Shown: positions 45,601-55,415, counted from the stretch's first letter. The stretch is DNA of 64,000 bases from Flavobacterium sp. UMI-01 (GCF_019656315.1 NZ_BPLU01000038.1:434001-498000), one strand, 5' to 3'. Notes: generated from the letters alone by a model not told the origin. Numbers and translations are program-made.

Positions 45601-47013
45601 CTATTTTAATGTTAATGGTTTCGGATTTTCAACATGCCCCACAGGACGTGCATTTTTAGCTATTTCCTCATCAAATTTTTTCATCTCTAGTTGCAGTTTT
45701 AAATAAATATCAGGATGTTGGTCTTTAAGGTTGATTTGCTCTGCACTATCAGTCTTTAGATAATAAAGTGCTTCTTTTCCATCTACAATTCTCAATTTCC
45801 AATCTTTCCATCGTACTGCTTCCAAAACACCCCAATGGGAATAGAAAAAGTATTCGTGTGGACTTTTAGCTTCTTTTGAAAGTACGGAAAAAACATTCTT
45901 CCCATCAATAATACGGTCTTGAGGCATTTTTGCCCCAATTAAATGAGCAAAAGTAGGAAGCACATCCATTGTGGTCATCACTTCATCAATCTCAATTCCC
46001 GCCTTAATTTTTCCTGGCCAACGAATGACTGTTGGCATGCGCATACCTCCTTCTAATGTTTCTCCCTTATGTCCAGAAAATGGTTTATTGGAACCTTTTT
46101 TGGTAGCACCATTATCACTGGTAAATAATACAATCGTATTTTCATCGATGCCTTGCTCCTTTAAGGTCGAAAGAATTTGACCTACCGACCAATCAATCTC
46201 ATAAACTGCTGTAGCATACAAGTCTGAGTTTCCTTTTTTCCCCTTAGCCAATTCCTCAGCGTAAGCTTTTTTAATTTCGGCTGAGGCAGCCAATGGTCCA
46301 TGAGGAATGGGATGCGGTATATAAAGCAAAAAGTTTTCATCCTTATGGTTTTTGATAAACTTGACCGCTTTTTCGGTAATTCTTCTTGTCAAGTTATTTG
46401 GGTCTGGATCAATTTCAATCACTTTTTCTCCATCTAACAGCGGAAGAGGAGGGAAATTGAAATATTTTTGATTAGGATGTTTGGGTGCAATATCGTGACT
46501 ATACGGTAAACCAAAAAACTCTTCAAATCCTTGTTTAGTTGGCAAAAATTCAGGTTGGTCACCCAAATGCCATTTACCAAATATACCCGTTTTATACCCC
46601 ACCGATTGTGCAATTTCAGCTAGCGTAATTTCGTTAGGATTCAATCCGTTGCCATCTGCAGCCAAGCAAACTGGGAATCTTTTACCCAAAGGAATATTTG
46701 GCAAATCTACCACCAAACTAGAAGGCGGTTCCATACTAACCCTTCTTGGATAACAACCCGTCATCAAAGCGGCACGAGAGGGTGTACATAGCGGAGAGGC
46801 TACATAAAAACTGGTCAGTTTAGCCCCTTCTTCAGCCATTTTGTCAATATTAGGGGTATAAACATGCTCTCCACCAAAACAACTTAAATCTCCATAACCC
46901 TGATCATCGGTGAAAATGACCACCAAATTAGGTTTTTTAGTCACTTTTTTTTGACTAAAAACGTAGGAGCTTACAAGCACAATACACGATAAAAAAATTA
47001 CATTAATTTTCAT
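45601..47013 (-). CDS. S1-type sulfatase (i), CTPSR, paralogue of k
   Basis: 470 residues with a signal peptide ending at YVFSQ. Motifs: IFTDDQGYGD, formylglycine motif CTPSR (C76), GKWHLGDQPEF, IPHGPLAAS, TSDNG and LEGGMRMP. It aligns along its length with sulfatase k at 53793-55223, including FFGLPYSHDI and LPLLDGEKVIE, so the two are paralogues (roughly 60 percent identical by eye). The largest differences lie in the loop after ALMTG and around residue 235. The start overlaps the SGNH gene stop by four bases (ATGA), indicating translational coupling of an esterase and a sulfatase. Confidence 0.93.
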   Translation of the reverse strand: MKINVIFLSCIVLVSSYVFSQKKVTKKPNLVVIFTDDQGYGDLSCFGGEHVYTPNIDKMAEEGAKLTSFYVASPLCTPSRAALMTGCYPRRVSMEPPSSLVVDLPNIPLGKRFPVCLAADGNGLNPNEITLAEIAQSVGYKTGIFGKWHLGDQPEFLPTKQGFEEFFGLPYSHDIAPKHPNQKYFNFPPLPLLDGEKVIEIDPDPNNLTRRITEKAVKFIKNHKDENFLLYIPHPIPHGPLAASAEIKKAYAEELAKGKKGNSDLYATAVYEIDWSVGQILSTLKEQGIDENTIVLFTSDNGATKKGSNKPFSGHKGETLEGGMRMPTVIRWPGKIKAGIEIDEVMTTMDVLPTFAHLIGAKMPQDRIIDGKNVFSVLSKEAKSPHEYFFYSHWGVLEAVRWKDWKLRIVDGKEALYYLKTDSAEQINLKDQHPDIYLKLQLEMKKFDEEIAKNARPVGHVENPKPLTLK

Positions 47014-47669
47014 CTATTTATCTCATTTTTTAAGAAACTAGCCATGTGCTTTCCTAATTCTTCATAACCTTTTGGGGCGTAATGAACATCATCATTTCCT
47101 TTTCCGTACTTCAAATGGATTTCTTTGGATGCCTCATAAATATCATTTATTATCACTCCATTGGCTTCCATTACACGTCGAGCAATTGCATTGTATTTTA
47201 TGGCATCCTCTACAAACCTGCCTGCTTCCTTTTCAGGTACATAGGTTGTGGATACAAAAATTAATTTGGCTTTTGTTTTTTTTCGAATTAGTTTCACAAT
47301 GGCATCGAGATTTTTTTCATATTCTTCTGGACTGAAAGTAATTTTACCACGAAGCTTATCCCTTTGTCCTTGAACTTTGGAGTCAGGATGGCGGTAGCAC
47401 AAATCCCATAATCCCCAATTAATCTGAACAATATCCCATTTTCCATCGCCTATCCATTTTTCAATATTCTTTAATCCCGTGCCGGTATGTTGTGCATTCC
47501 CAGGGTTGTGTAAAACTTCTGCCAGATCGTTTAAATCCTTTTTTACAAAAGGCGTATATCCAATAGAAATCGAGTCACCAATGATTAGTATTTTCTTTTT
47601 CTCTTTTTGAAAAGCAGCTGCAACTATTGCAATTACGATTAGAAACGCTATTCTTTTACAATTTTTCAT
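47010..47669 (-). CDS. SGNH/GDSL-family esterase
   Basis: 219 residues with a signal peptide (VIAIVAAAFQ). SGNH blocks are visible: ILIIGDSISIG (nucleophile S33), NPGNAQHTGTG (Gly block), INWGLWD (Asn block) and the C-terminal DDVH (D193, H196) of the catalytic triad. Such small exported enzymes usually deacetylate sugars. It sits directly between GH116 copy 2 (5 bp upstream) and sulfatase i (4-bp overlap), so deacylation, desulfation and beta-glycosidase action on one sugar unit is a reasonable reading. It is distinct in size and sequence from the SASA esterase at 28406. Confidence 0.88.
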   Translation of the reverse strand: MKNCKRIAFLIVIAIVAAAFQKEKKKILIIGDSISIGYTPFVKKDLNDLAEVLHNPGNAQHTGTGLKNIEKWIGDGKWDIVQINWGLWDLCYRHPDSKVQGQRDKLRGKITFSPEEYEKNLDAIVKLIRKKTKAKLIFVSTTYVPEKEAGRFVEDAIKYNAIARRVMEANGVIINDIYEASKEIHLKYGKGNDDVHYAPKGYEELGKHMASFLKNEINR

Positions 47670-47674
47670 TCTAC

Positions 47675-50245
47675 TTAGATTTTAATAGTAAGGCTTTTGG
47701 TTGTAATAATTGTTCCTTTCATTTTTTTGGTACCAACACCCTCTAATGAAAAACTGTCCAATTTTAGTTCACCCGAAAGCACGGTCAAAACCGCTTCTTT
47801 ATTTTTTACTTCACAGGTTCCATAACTGTAGCCATTACTCCAAAAATAAGTTCCGGGTTTAGAAGTAAACTTCATCGATTTGTTCACTGCCGAATATTGG
47901 AAACCTGATGTAGCCAAAATTCCTGCCCAAGCCATCATGCTTCGTGCATAATGATGTCCAGCCTCTGCTTCATTAAACGGACTTCTTTTTCTACCATCAT
48001 AACGGTCTCTAATATTACGGATACACTTCAATCCATCCTCGGTTTGCCCTTCTTGCAACATTCCAATTGCGGCGGTGTATTCAAAACCTGTCATTACTTC
48101 GGTATAATAAGGGAACGGTTTTTCTGGTCGGCCATTTGGATAAGCAGCCATCAACAAAGCCGATTCATCCCCTAAAGCATACGAACGATGGAAATTAGTA
48201 TGCGAACTCATCTGATCTACATAATTGTATTTCATTATGGATTCCATCGTTTTCTTGATATTTTCTTCTTTAGCCAAATAGCCCAAACCTACCAGATGCG
48301 AGAAAACTTGCCCTACCAATTGATCAACCAAAACCCCTTTACCCAACTGAAAATCGGGAGAAGACAGGTTCAAATCATCTTCGTTACTAGTGATATTCAT
48401 TAGTGATTTTGCTACCTTATCCTTTGACATAGGCGGTTGAATGTGTTGCTCGTAATATTCTCCATTGAATAGATTTTTATCCATCCAAGTAGTACCTTGA
48501 TTGTATAAATTTTGGCAGGTTTTAGCAAAAGCCTTATCCCCTACATATTTTGCCATTTCTATCGAAGCCTTGAGCGCTCCTAGATACCAAAATCCCATTT
48601 GGGGATTAGGACCAAAATATTCCACATCCATGGTATTGTGTTGTGAGCCTTCCATCACCCCATTTTTATCTGCATCCCATCCACCTGGAATCCAACAAAA
48701 CTCTAGTGATTTTTTTACTTTTGGCCAATGTTTTTTCAAAAAAGCATCGTCACCTGACAATTGCCAATCGCGGTAAAATTTCATGATACTCCCCATTTGA
48801 CCGTCAGCTGCGGCTTTGCCCCAAGTTTGCGCCTCGGTTAACGGAAGATAAACTCTAAAACTCATTAATCCCGTATCATCAGTCGCGTAGCCATATTCTA
48901 CCTCACGCATGGTTTTGGCTAAATCACCAAACAAGAATGCAGTGGTTTGTTCATAATTCCAAACATGGGTACAGGAACCAAAACAAGAACCAAAATCATC
49001 AAAGAGTCCTTCCCAACCAAACAATTGTCCGCTTTTGATACGGAAAGCCAATTGGGTTCTCAGGTGTGCCAAATTAAACAAGGCCGATTCCTTAATCTCA
49101 AATGGAATATCACTGGTAACCAATGCATTTACAAAAGTTTTAGTTTTAGTTTCCAACTCCTCTAAACGAGGCAATGTTTTAGTAATCACCTCCCATGAGT
49201 CGGTATATTTCATGGTGTAGTAATTGCCCACTGTTGCCTTAAACATTTTTTGAAATCCGGGTTTGTCCCAAGTTTGTCGGTTTGGAAAATGCCAACTAAT
49301 TAAAAAACGGAAGGTTTTTTCTTCACCCGCTTTTAAAGTCGTTTTCACAGCCAATGAACCCATTGGTGCGTCAGATTTTTCATTGACTCTGGGTTCTAAG
49401 ACACCATCCGCACTAAAATCATCCCAAAAATCGAGTCTTTTTTTATCCCATCGGCTGGTCTTTTTTTGCCAATCGGTGCGGTAGCTGGTTTGTCCTTCGT
49501 TTAACGAAACAAAACTCATGGTTCCCCATTGCTCGCTTTCAGGATCTACTCCATTGGTCGTATAATGAAGTCCTTTTACCCCAGACGCTTCACGGTAGGT
49601 ATTTATATTTTTTTTAGCTTCTCCTCTTTTCCCATCAAAGCCAATAAAGTTTTGAATGGTTCCTGCCAAGGATATGCTAATCTCTTTTTTACTGGTATTT
49701 TTTACTGTATAATTTAGTATTACCATTGGAATACTACTGTCGTCAATATTTCCTGGAATCAACGGATTATAAGCGCCAACAACCACTTCGACTGGAAGGC
49801 TTTTATCGGATAAAAATACCTGACCAAAAGGATAAGCTGCTTTGAATGATGCATTGCTAAAACGAGCTAAACCATGATGATTTGAGGTAGCCCCCCAAGA
49901 ACCTTCGTAATACGCTTCATCCGGAGGCCCTTCAAGCAAACGGGTTTGTTTGATTCCTTTATCATCTTCAACGAAAATAGCAAAAAAGGGGCCTTTTTGT
50001 TTGACTGGCCCCCAGTTTTCGAGGGTGGGGTTAAAACCTTTGGCGGGACGATTCATGATTTCCCAATCTTCCAAAGAACCACGTCCTGTCAAGGAAACCG
50101 TTCCGGTACCAATACCCCCAACGGGCATTTTTATTTTTTGAATATGGTCTTGATCATAAGACTTTAAAACAGGCCATTTTGATTGTTGTCCATAGCTGAG
50201 TCCAACAACGAGTGTTGCTAAAAAAATAGTGAAGGTGGTTTTCAT
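47675..50245 (-). CDS. GH116 beta-glycosidase (copy 2)
   Basis: 856 residues with a signal peptide ending near LSYGQQ. GH116 hallmarks: MPVGGIGTGTVSLTGRGSLEDWEI at the start of the sandwich, the candidate nucleophile in HVWNYEQT (E432) and the candidate acid/base in QHNTMDVEYFGPNP (D540). It is co-linear with copy 1 (31358-33907). Differences cluster in the FDDFGSCFGS region before E432, where copy 1 has an aspartate/glycine-rich KDNEGSGDG segment, near the likely active site. Probable beta-glucosidase or beta-xylosidase, with a different accepted substituent from copy 1 (inference). The SGNH gene follows after 5 bp. Confidence 0.9.
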   Translation of the reverse strand: MKTTFTIFLATLVVGLSYGQQSKWPVLKSYDQDHIQKIKMPVGGIGTGTVSLTGRGSLEDWEIMNRPAKGFNPTLENWGPVKQKGPFFAIFVEDDKGIKQTRLLEGPPDEAYYEGSWGATSNHHGLARFSNASFKAAYPFGQVFLSDKSLPVEVVVGAYNPLIPGNIDDSSIPMVILNYTVKNTSKKEISISLAGTIQNFIGFDGKRGEAKKNINTYREASGVKGLHYTTNGVDPESEQWGTMSFVSLNEGQTSYRTDWQKKTSRWDKKRLDFWDDFSADGVLEPRVNEKSDAPMGSLAVKTTLKAGEEKTFRFLISWHFPNRQTWDKPGFQKMFKATVGNYYTMKYTDSWEVITKTLPRLEELETKTKTFVNALVTSDIPFEIKESALFNLAHLRTQLAFRIKSGQLFGWEGLFDDFGSCFGSCTHVWNYEQTTAFLFGDLAKTMREVEYGYATDDTGLMSFRVYLPLTEAQTWGKAAADGQMGSIMKFYRDWQLSGDDAFLKKHWPKVKKSLEFCWIPGGWDADKNGVMEGSQHNTMDVEYFGPNPQMGFWYLGALKASIEMAKYVGDKAFAKTCQNLYNQGTTWMDKNLFNGEYYEQHIQPPMSKDKVAKSLMNITSNEDDLNLSSPDFQLGKGVLVDQLVGQVFSHLVGLGYLAKEENIKKTMESIMKYNYVDQMSSHTNFHRSYALGDESALLMAAYPNGRPEKPFPYYTEVMTGFEYTAAIGMLQEGQTEDGLKCIRNIRDRYDGRKRSPFNEAEAGHHYARSMMAWAGILATSGFQYSAVNKSMKFTSKPGTYFWSNGYSYGTCEVKNKEAVLTVLSGELKLDSFSLEGVGTKKMKGTIITTKSLTIKI

Positions 50246-50291
50246 TTGTTTTGGTTGACGGTGTTACTAGTGTTTTTGTTGTATTTAGATT

Positions 50292-51896
50292 TTATTTTTT
50301 TTGCGCATTGCTTTCACTTCCCCACCAATCTTCATTGGGTTTCCAATCGGGGCTCAACATTTGTTTGCGTTGGGCTTCTAATTTTGGCATGAGTTTGTTT
50401 TTGTTATCTTCCAAACGTTTTTTCCAAGCTGCTTCATCCCATAACGGATCTACTGTAGCATATTCAGTATGCATGGAAGCCAGCCAATCCATAAGCTCTT
50501 TATTCATTTCAGCCAACTTCTTTTTGTTTTTTGAAGCCAAATCGCTTTTTTCCTCTAAATCGGTACTGAGGTCGTATAATTCTTGGTGATTGTCTTCCCA
50601 ATAATGAATCAGTTTCCAATTTTTTTTACGCATGATGGTAACGGGTTTTCCCCCTTGATTGCCATAATGTGGATAATGCCAGAATAAAGGTCTCTCGGCA
50701 ATTTTACCTCCAGTTAAAAGTGGTTTCAAACTCACGCCATCGGCATGGTGCTGCGGTTGCAACGGAATATTCGCTAAATCCAAAAGTGTCGGAAAGAAAT
50801 CGGCTCCTGAAGCCATTTCGTCAATCCTAGTTCCATTTTGTTGTAGCCAAGGCACATAAATGAAATAGGGAACACGTATTCCACCTTCCCATTGATAGCC
50901 TTTTCCACCTCTAACAGTCAATTGGCTAGTAGAAAAGTTGTCTCCTGAAGTTACCCCTCCATTGTCAGAAGTAAAAACGATGATGGTATTTTTGTCAAGC
51001 CCATTTTTTTTAAGGGTTTCCAATACAATCCCTACTGCATCATCGACTTGTTCAATCAAACCTGCATACACTGGGTTGTCTTGGAATTTTCGAGCAGGCA
51101 ATTCCTGTTCCATTTTGAATCCTTTATCCGCAATACCCATTTTCTCAGCTTTGGCTCTGTATTTCTCCCATTTGGCTTTTGTTGTTTGGATAGGAGAATG
51201 TACCGCATAAAACGACAGGTAAGCCAAAAAGGCTGTGTCTTTATTTTTTTCGATAAAAGATGCGGTTTCATTGGCCAATCGGGTCGAAAGTGGCATGCCC
51301 TTTTGGTCATTATAATCTGTTAAATACGGATTGTTATAAGGTGCAAAATAACCTCCACCTGAAGGACTTCCTTTTTCGTATCCTCCTTTGTTGATGTCAA
51401 ATCCATGATCTGTAGGCAGTGATTTTTCTGCTGCACTTCCCAAATGCCATTTTCCGGCAAAAAAAGTTTTATACCCATTATCCTTTAATACTTCTGGTAA
51501 GGTCACATCTTTTTGATCTAAATGATGCTTGTACTCTGGTGGCAACAGTTTGGTATGGCGATTCAATTTTTTCCATTCTTGACCTGATTTAGCCCCATCA
51601 TACATCGTTAAACCATGTCGAGCGGTAAATTGACCGTTTAATATACTGGCTCTGGACGGACTACATACCGAACAAGTGGCATAGCCATTGGTAAAAATAG
51701 TTCCCGACTTAGCAATCACATCAATATTAGGAGTCTCGTAGAATTTACTTCCCATGACACTGAGGTCTTCGTAGCCCAAATCATCCACCAGTATAAAAAG
51801 AATATTATGCTTAGTCGCTGGTTTTTGTTGGCTATAACTATTCGTCGAAGCCAATACCAAACTTAGAAATGCTACAAAATATATCGATTTTTTCAT
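50292..51896 (-). CDS. S1-type sulfatase (j), CSPSR
   Basis: Start placed at ATG 51896 (534 residues, signal peptide ending at NSYSQQ); a GTG 16 codons upstream would run back into the end of the GH97 gene. Motifs: FILVDDLGYEDL, formylglycine motif CSPSR (C78), GKWHLGSAA, YAVHSPIQTT, TSDNGG and WEGGIRVP. The C-terminal extension of about 60 residues (LAEMNKELMDWLASM, then LEAQRKQM) is helical and longer than in the other sulfatases. It lies 13 bp after GH97 and 46 bp before GH116 copy 2. Periplasmic sugar sulfatase, target unknown. Confidence 0.93.
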   Translation of the reverse strand: MKKSIYFVAFLSLVLASTNSYSQQKPATKHNILFILVDDLGYEDLSVMGSKFYETPNIDVIAKSGTIFTNGYATCSVCSPSRASILNGQFTARHGLTMYDGAKSGQEWKKLNRHTKLLPPEYKHHLDQKDVTLPEVLKDNGYKTFFAGKWHLGSAAEKSLPTDHGFDINKGGYEKGSPSGGGYFAPYNNPYLTDYNDQKGMPLSTRLANETASFIEKNKDTAFLAYLSFYAVHSPIQTTKAKWEKYRAKAEKMGIADKGFKMEQELPARKFQDNPVYAGLIEQVDDAVGIVLETLKKNGLDKNTIIVFTSDNGGVTSGDNFSTSQLTVRGGKGYQWEGGIRVPYFIYVPWLQQNGTRIDEMASGADFFPTLLDLANIPLQPQHHADGVSLKPLLTGGKIAERPLFWHYPHYGNQGGKPVTIMRKKNWKLIHYWEDNHQELYDLSTDLEEKSDLASKNKKKLAEMNKELMDWLASMHTEYATVDPLWDEAAWKKRLEDNKNKLMPKLEAQRKQMLSPDWKPNEDWWGSESNAQKK

Positions 51897-51909
51897 TTTT
51901 TTAAGCTGT

Positions 51910-53796
51910 TTAATTAGGTTTAATCCACATACAATTTCCACCACCTGCTACCATTTTGGCTTTGACTACATCTCCTTTTTTAACTGTAGCAGTTCGAATT
52001 CGGTAGGCTTCTGGATTCGTTTTACTGTTCGTTTCCTCTGTATCTTCATAATAGGTAATGGTGTATTCTTTTTTCTCTTTCAAAAAGTCTAAAGCAATAT
52101 CCAATGTGCCACCATCTTGATGAACCGAGCCAATAAACCATTCTTCACCATGTCTTCTTGCGGTTGAAATATAACCATCAATTTTAGCGTGTAATACTCG
52201 GGTTTCATCCCATTTCCCTATAGGTAAGCGCTTGATAAATTCAAACAAATCTTGCTTGGCAGCATAGGCTTCTGGTGCATCCGGAATACACACCAAACCG
52301 CTAAAAATGATTACTGTACGTGCTGCTTCGGCAGTAACGGTGGTAAATAGCGAATTCATTTGTTTAGGCCCTTTTTCACGTTTGCCTGCATTGACACCTG
52401 AAATATCAAAAATACCATTATTCATATCTAATGGTCCTTGAATACCGTTAATTAACGCCATTCGGATAAACGTTTTGGGAGTAAACGCTCTTCTGGAATC
52501 TTGTTGCGCGTGACAAAATTCTTTTGTAATCGCATTAGGATATGTTCGAGAAACCCCTGTTAACGGAACAGGACTATCATGAAAATCAATCAACAGTTTG
52601 TTTTCGGCACTCATTTGGATGGCTTCTCTGGTGAAAGGCACTTTTGGCCCCATGAAACCATATTTAATCCCTTTCATATCCAATGATTTGTAGTATGGGA
52701 ACAAAGCCTCGTCTCCATAATCACCTTGCCTTCTATCGTAATACAACAGCAACGAAACCCCTTTTTCTTTAGCATATTTGATGACTTTGTCTAAATCTAA
52801 TTTTTCAGATAATTTCATATAACCAGGCTTCACTTCGGTGTACCACGCATCATCAATCATGAAATATTCAATATTATTTGCTGCTGCAAAATCTATAAAG
52901 CGGTAATAACTTTCATTATTAATTCCATAGGTAAATCCATCTTTGGCTTGGTAACCATGAACTCTCCAATCCCACAAAGTCAAACCGGGTTTTATCCAAG
53001 AAGGATTTTCAATTTTATTAGGAGCAGCCACATTTAGAGGCACTGTATTGGTCAATAAATCCCCAACTTTGTCTTCGATAAGAATGACACGCCAAGGGGT
53101 AATCACACTTTTTTCTTTCGAAAGAAAATCATTTTTAGAGACCAACTTGTTTTTATTTTTATCAAAATCAAATTTTATCAGGTCAAAGCCCGGAGCACTT
53201 ATCAAATCCGATTCTAAAAGTGACAAAAATTGACCACCTTTATTTTCCACCACCAACGGCATTTTTAATTTGTACTTTTCAGCCTCAGGCTTGGCAAATG
53301 AACTAATTTCAACTGGTCCAACAGGCTCTCCTTCCCCAGCAGGCGAAAACAAATTAGCCGTAGGTTGCAAACCGTATTCTACAAATAACGAAGCTGTTTT
53401 TTTTGAGCTATTGGCAAGTGTAAATCGGAACGCCACACCATTATTATAGGCACGAACGAATAATTTAGACCCAATTCCTTCGTAATCCAAACTTATTTCC
53501 AACTCATTGTAGTGGTCTTTCACTTCATTGAACTGTCCCCAAACGGGTTTCCATGTTTCATTTACTTGTTTGGTTTTAGTCCCCACAATTGTAGCTTTCA
53601 GTCCTTGTAAAATGGAAATTTCCGAATTTAAAATCAGTGGGGTATCCTTACCAAAAAGGGTATATTTTAATGTATTTTCTTTACTATCAAGTACAATTTT
53701 TACAGCTCCGTTAGGCGATTTGATTTCGAGTTGCTTCGCCTTCGCGAAAGTTGTTAAGCTCACTATAAAGCTTAGTACTAAAAGGATTTTTTTCAT
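51910..53796 (-). CDS. GH97 alpha-glycosidase, no Asp at the retaining-nucleophile position
   Basis: 628 residues with a signal peptide ending at FAKAK. N-terminal supersandwich (LEIKSPNGAVKIVLD), a barrel with EYFMIDDAWYTE, LLLYYDRRQ, LLIDFHDSPVPLTG and SRTYPNAITKEF, and a C-terminal sheet. In retaining GH97 alpha-galactosidases the barrel carries KVDF with the Asp nucleophile; here the equivalent is IKYGFMGP (G380), as expected for the inverting, SusB-like alpha-glucosidase mechanism. The remaining GH97 motifs are also loose. The ATG overlaps the stop of sulfatase k by four bases (ATGA). Acts on alpha-linked glucose or galactose ends, probably in the periplasm. Confidence 0.87.
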   Translation of the reverse strand: MKKILLVLSFIVSLTTFAKAKQLEIKSPNGAVKIVLDSKENTLKYTLFGKDTPLILNSEISILQGLKATIVGTKTKQVNETWKPVWGQFNEVKDHYNELEISLDYEGIGSKLFVRAYNNGVAFRFTLANSSKKTASLFVEYGLQPTANLFSPAGEGEPVGPVEISSFAKPEAEKYKLKMPLVVENKGGQFLSLLESDLISAPGFDLIKFDFDKNKNKLVSKNDFLSKEKSVITPWRVILIEDKVGDLLTNTVPLNVAAPNKIENPSWIKPGLTLWDWRVHGYQAKDGFTYGINNESYYRFIDFAAANNIEYFMIDDAWYTEVKPGYMKLSEKLDLDKVIKYAKEKGVSLLLYYDRRQGDYGDEALFPYYKSLDMKGIKYGFMGPKVPFTREAIQMSAENKLLIDFHDSPVPLTGVSRTYPNAITKEFCHAQQDSRRAFTPKTFIRMALINGIQGPLDMNNGIFDISGVNAGKREKGPKQMNSLFTTVTAEAARTVIIFSGLVCIPDAPEAYAAKQDLFEFIKRLPIGKWDETRVLHAKIDGYISTARRHGEEWFIGSVHQDGGTLDIALDFLKEKKEYTITYYEDTEETNSKTNPEAYRIRTATVKKGDVVKAKMVAGGGNCMWIKPN

Positions 53797-55223
53797 TTTG
53801 ATAAAGGTTTCGGATTGTTCACAAAGGCCGCTGGGCGGCTCGTTTTGGCTAGTTTTTTTTCAAATTCAATTGCAGCCGATTTCAGTTTTTCGGCAATTTC
53901 AGGATGTTGTGCTATTACATTCTTTTTTTCACTGATATCATTTTCTAAATCATAGAGTTCAGGCGAAAATTCACCCGCTACACGCATTTTCCATTTTCCA
54001 GACCTTACGGCTTCTAAGCTGTCTCCACTGAAATAAAAGAAGGATTCATAGGGACTTTTGGCTTTGCCTTCTAAAACTGGAAAAATGTCTTTTCCGTCGA
54101 TTACGCGGTCTTTGGGTAACGCAACACCCGCCAACTTACTGAACGTAGGCAGGATATCCATAGCTGTTAAAAGTTCGTTACAAACAGTCCCAGCAACAAT
54201 TTTACCAGGCCAGCGCACTACCGTTGGCATACGCATACCGCCTTCGAATGTTTTTCCTTTTTTACCTCTTAAAGGATAAGCACTCCCAATCGTGGGACCA
54301 TTATCTGAGGTAAAAATCACAAAAGTATTCTCGTCTAAGCCGTACTTTTTCAAGGCATCCAGAATTTGCCCCACCGACCAATCAATTTCACTGATGGTTT
54401 GAGGGTAAATTTTATCTCGGGTTTTGTAGTCAATCGTACCATTTTCTTTTTCCTTTTTCAAGGTTTCTCTCACTCCTTGAGGCGCATCAGCCATAAAATC
54501 AGGAGAGGCTAAAAGAGGACGGTGCGGACTGGTATGAGGCAAGTACACAAAGAAAGGCTGATTTTTATTTTTTTCAATAAAAGCCACGGCTCTGTTGGTA
54601 ATGCGTTGGTTCAAACAATCGGCATCTGGATTTAGTTCGATAACTTTTTCGCCATCCAATAAAGGCAAAGCAGGGAAATTATATTTTTGTTGTTGCTGGT
54701 GAAAAGGGTGAATATCATGACTATAAGGCAAACCAAAGAACTCATCAAAGCCTTGTCGTGTGGGCATAAACTCGGGTTGGTCACCCAAATGCCATTTGCC
54801 AAACATACCTGTTTTGTAGCCTGCTTGTTTCAATAGTTCGGCAATAGTAATTTCGTTTGGATTCAGCCCTTTGGCGTCACCTGCAAGCAGCACAGGAAAA
54901 TTATTTCCCGTTGCCATATTGATACGTTTAGGATAACTTCCGGTCATCAAAGCAGCTCGTGATGGAGTACAAAGTGGCGCTGCTACATAAAAGCTAGTGA
55001 GTTTAGCTCCTTCTTTTGCCATTTGGTCAATTCTTGGTGTTTTTACATGGGTACCTCCAAAACAACCTAAATCGGCATAACCTTGATCATCGGTAAAAAT
55101 AATAATGAAGTTGGGGAGTTTCTTGGACTGTTTCGGTTTTTGTCCATATACAGAAAGTCCAAGTAGTGCTACGAAAAAGTAGCTTAATAAACATTTACGA
55201 ACTTTAAATTCTTTTATTTTCAT
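53793..55223 (-). CDS. S1-type sulfatase (k), CTPSR, first gene of the large operon
   Basis: 476 residues with a signal peptide ending at LSVYGQ. Motifs: IFTDDQGYAD, formylglycine motif CTPSR (C85), GKWHLGDQPEF, SPHRPLLAS, TSDNG and FEGGMRMP. It is a full-length paralogue of sulfatase i. As the promoter-proximal gene of the 24-gene run it should be made in the largest amount. Its promoter lies about 130 bp upstream and carries the conserved TGCAACATTTA element (55359-55415). The GH97 start codon overlaps its stop. Target sulfate unknown. Confidence 0.93.
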   Translation of the reverse strand: MKIKEFKVRKCLLSYFFVALLGLSVYGQKPKQSKKLPNFIIIFTDDQGYADLGCFGGTHVKTPRIDQMAKEGAKLTSFYVAAPLCTPSRAALMTGSYPKRINMATGNNFPVLLAGDAKGLNPNEITIAELLKQAGYKTGMFGKWHLGDQPEFMPTRQGFDEFFGLPYSHDIHPFHQQQQKYNFPALPLLDGEKVIELNPDADCLNQRITNRAVAFIEKNKNQPFFVYLPHTSPHRPLLASPDFMADAPQGVRETLKKEKENGTIDYKTRDKIYPQTISEIDWSVGQILDALKKYGLDENTFVIFTSDNGPTIGSAYPLRGKKGKTFEGGMRMPTVVRWPGKIVAGTVCNELLTAMDILPTFSKLAGVALPKDRVIDGKDIFPVLEGKAKSPYESFFYFSGDSLEAVRSGKWKMRVAGEFSPELYDLENDISEKKNVIAQHPEIAEKLKSAAIEFEKKLAKTSRPAAFVNNPKPLSK

Positions 55224-55358
55224 ATTTCTATCCTACAGGACTTTCCCTTATTCTTAAATACTCTCTTTTTTATCTAGTACTTTGTTTGTCGCTTTAACGA
55301 ACAATTGAAATTTTGATATTTTTAAAGTCAAAAATTATGCTTTGACCAACTTCTTGCC

Positions 55359-55415
55359 CAAAATTAAAGCTTCTCAAGGCGTTATGATTATCATTTTAGG
55401 TGCCTAAATGTTGCA
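55359..55415 (-). promoter_or_regulatory. Promoter of the 24-gene operon with conserved upstream element
   Basis: On the minus strand TAATTTTG (55366-55359) matches the Bacteroidota -7 consensus TAnnTTTG exactly. No clear -33 TTTG is present. Upstream lies TGCAACATTTAGGCACCTAA (55415-55396). The first T of this element is 49 nt from the T of the -7 box, the same distance as in the promoter at 57445-57501. A poor -33 box with an adjacent conserved element suggests an activator-dependent promoter. The regulator is not in the window. Confidence 0.6.
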
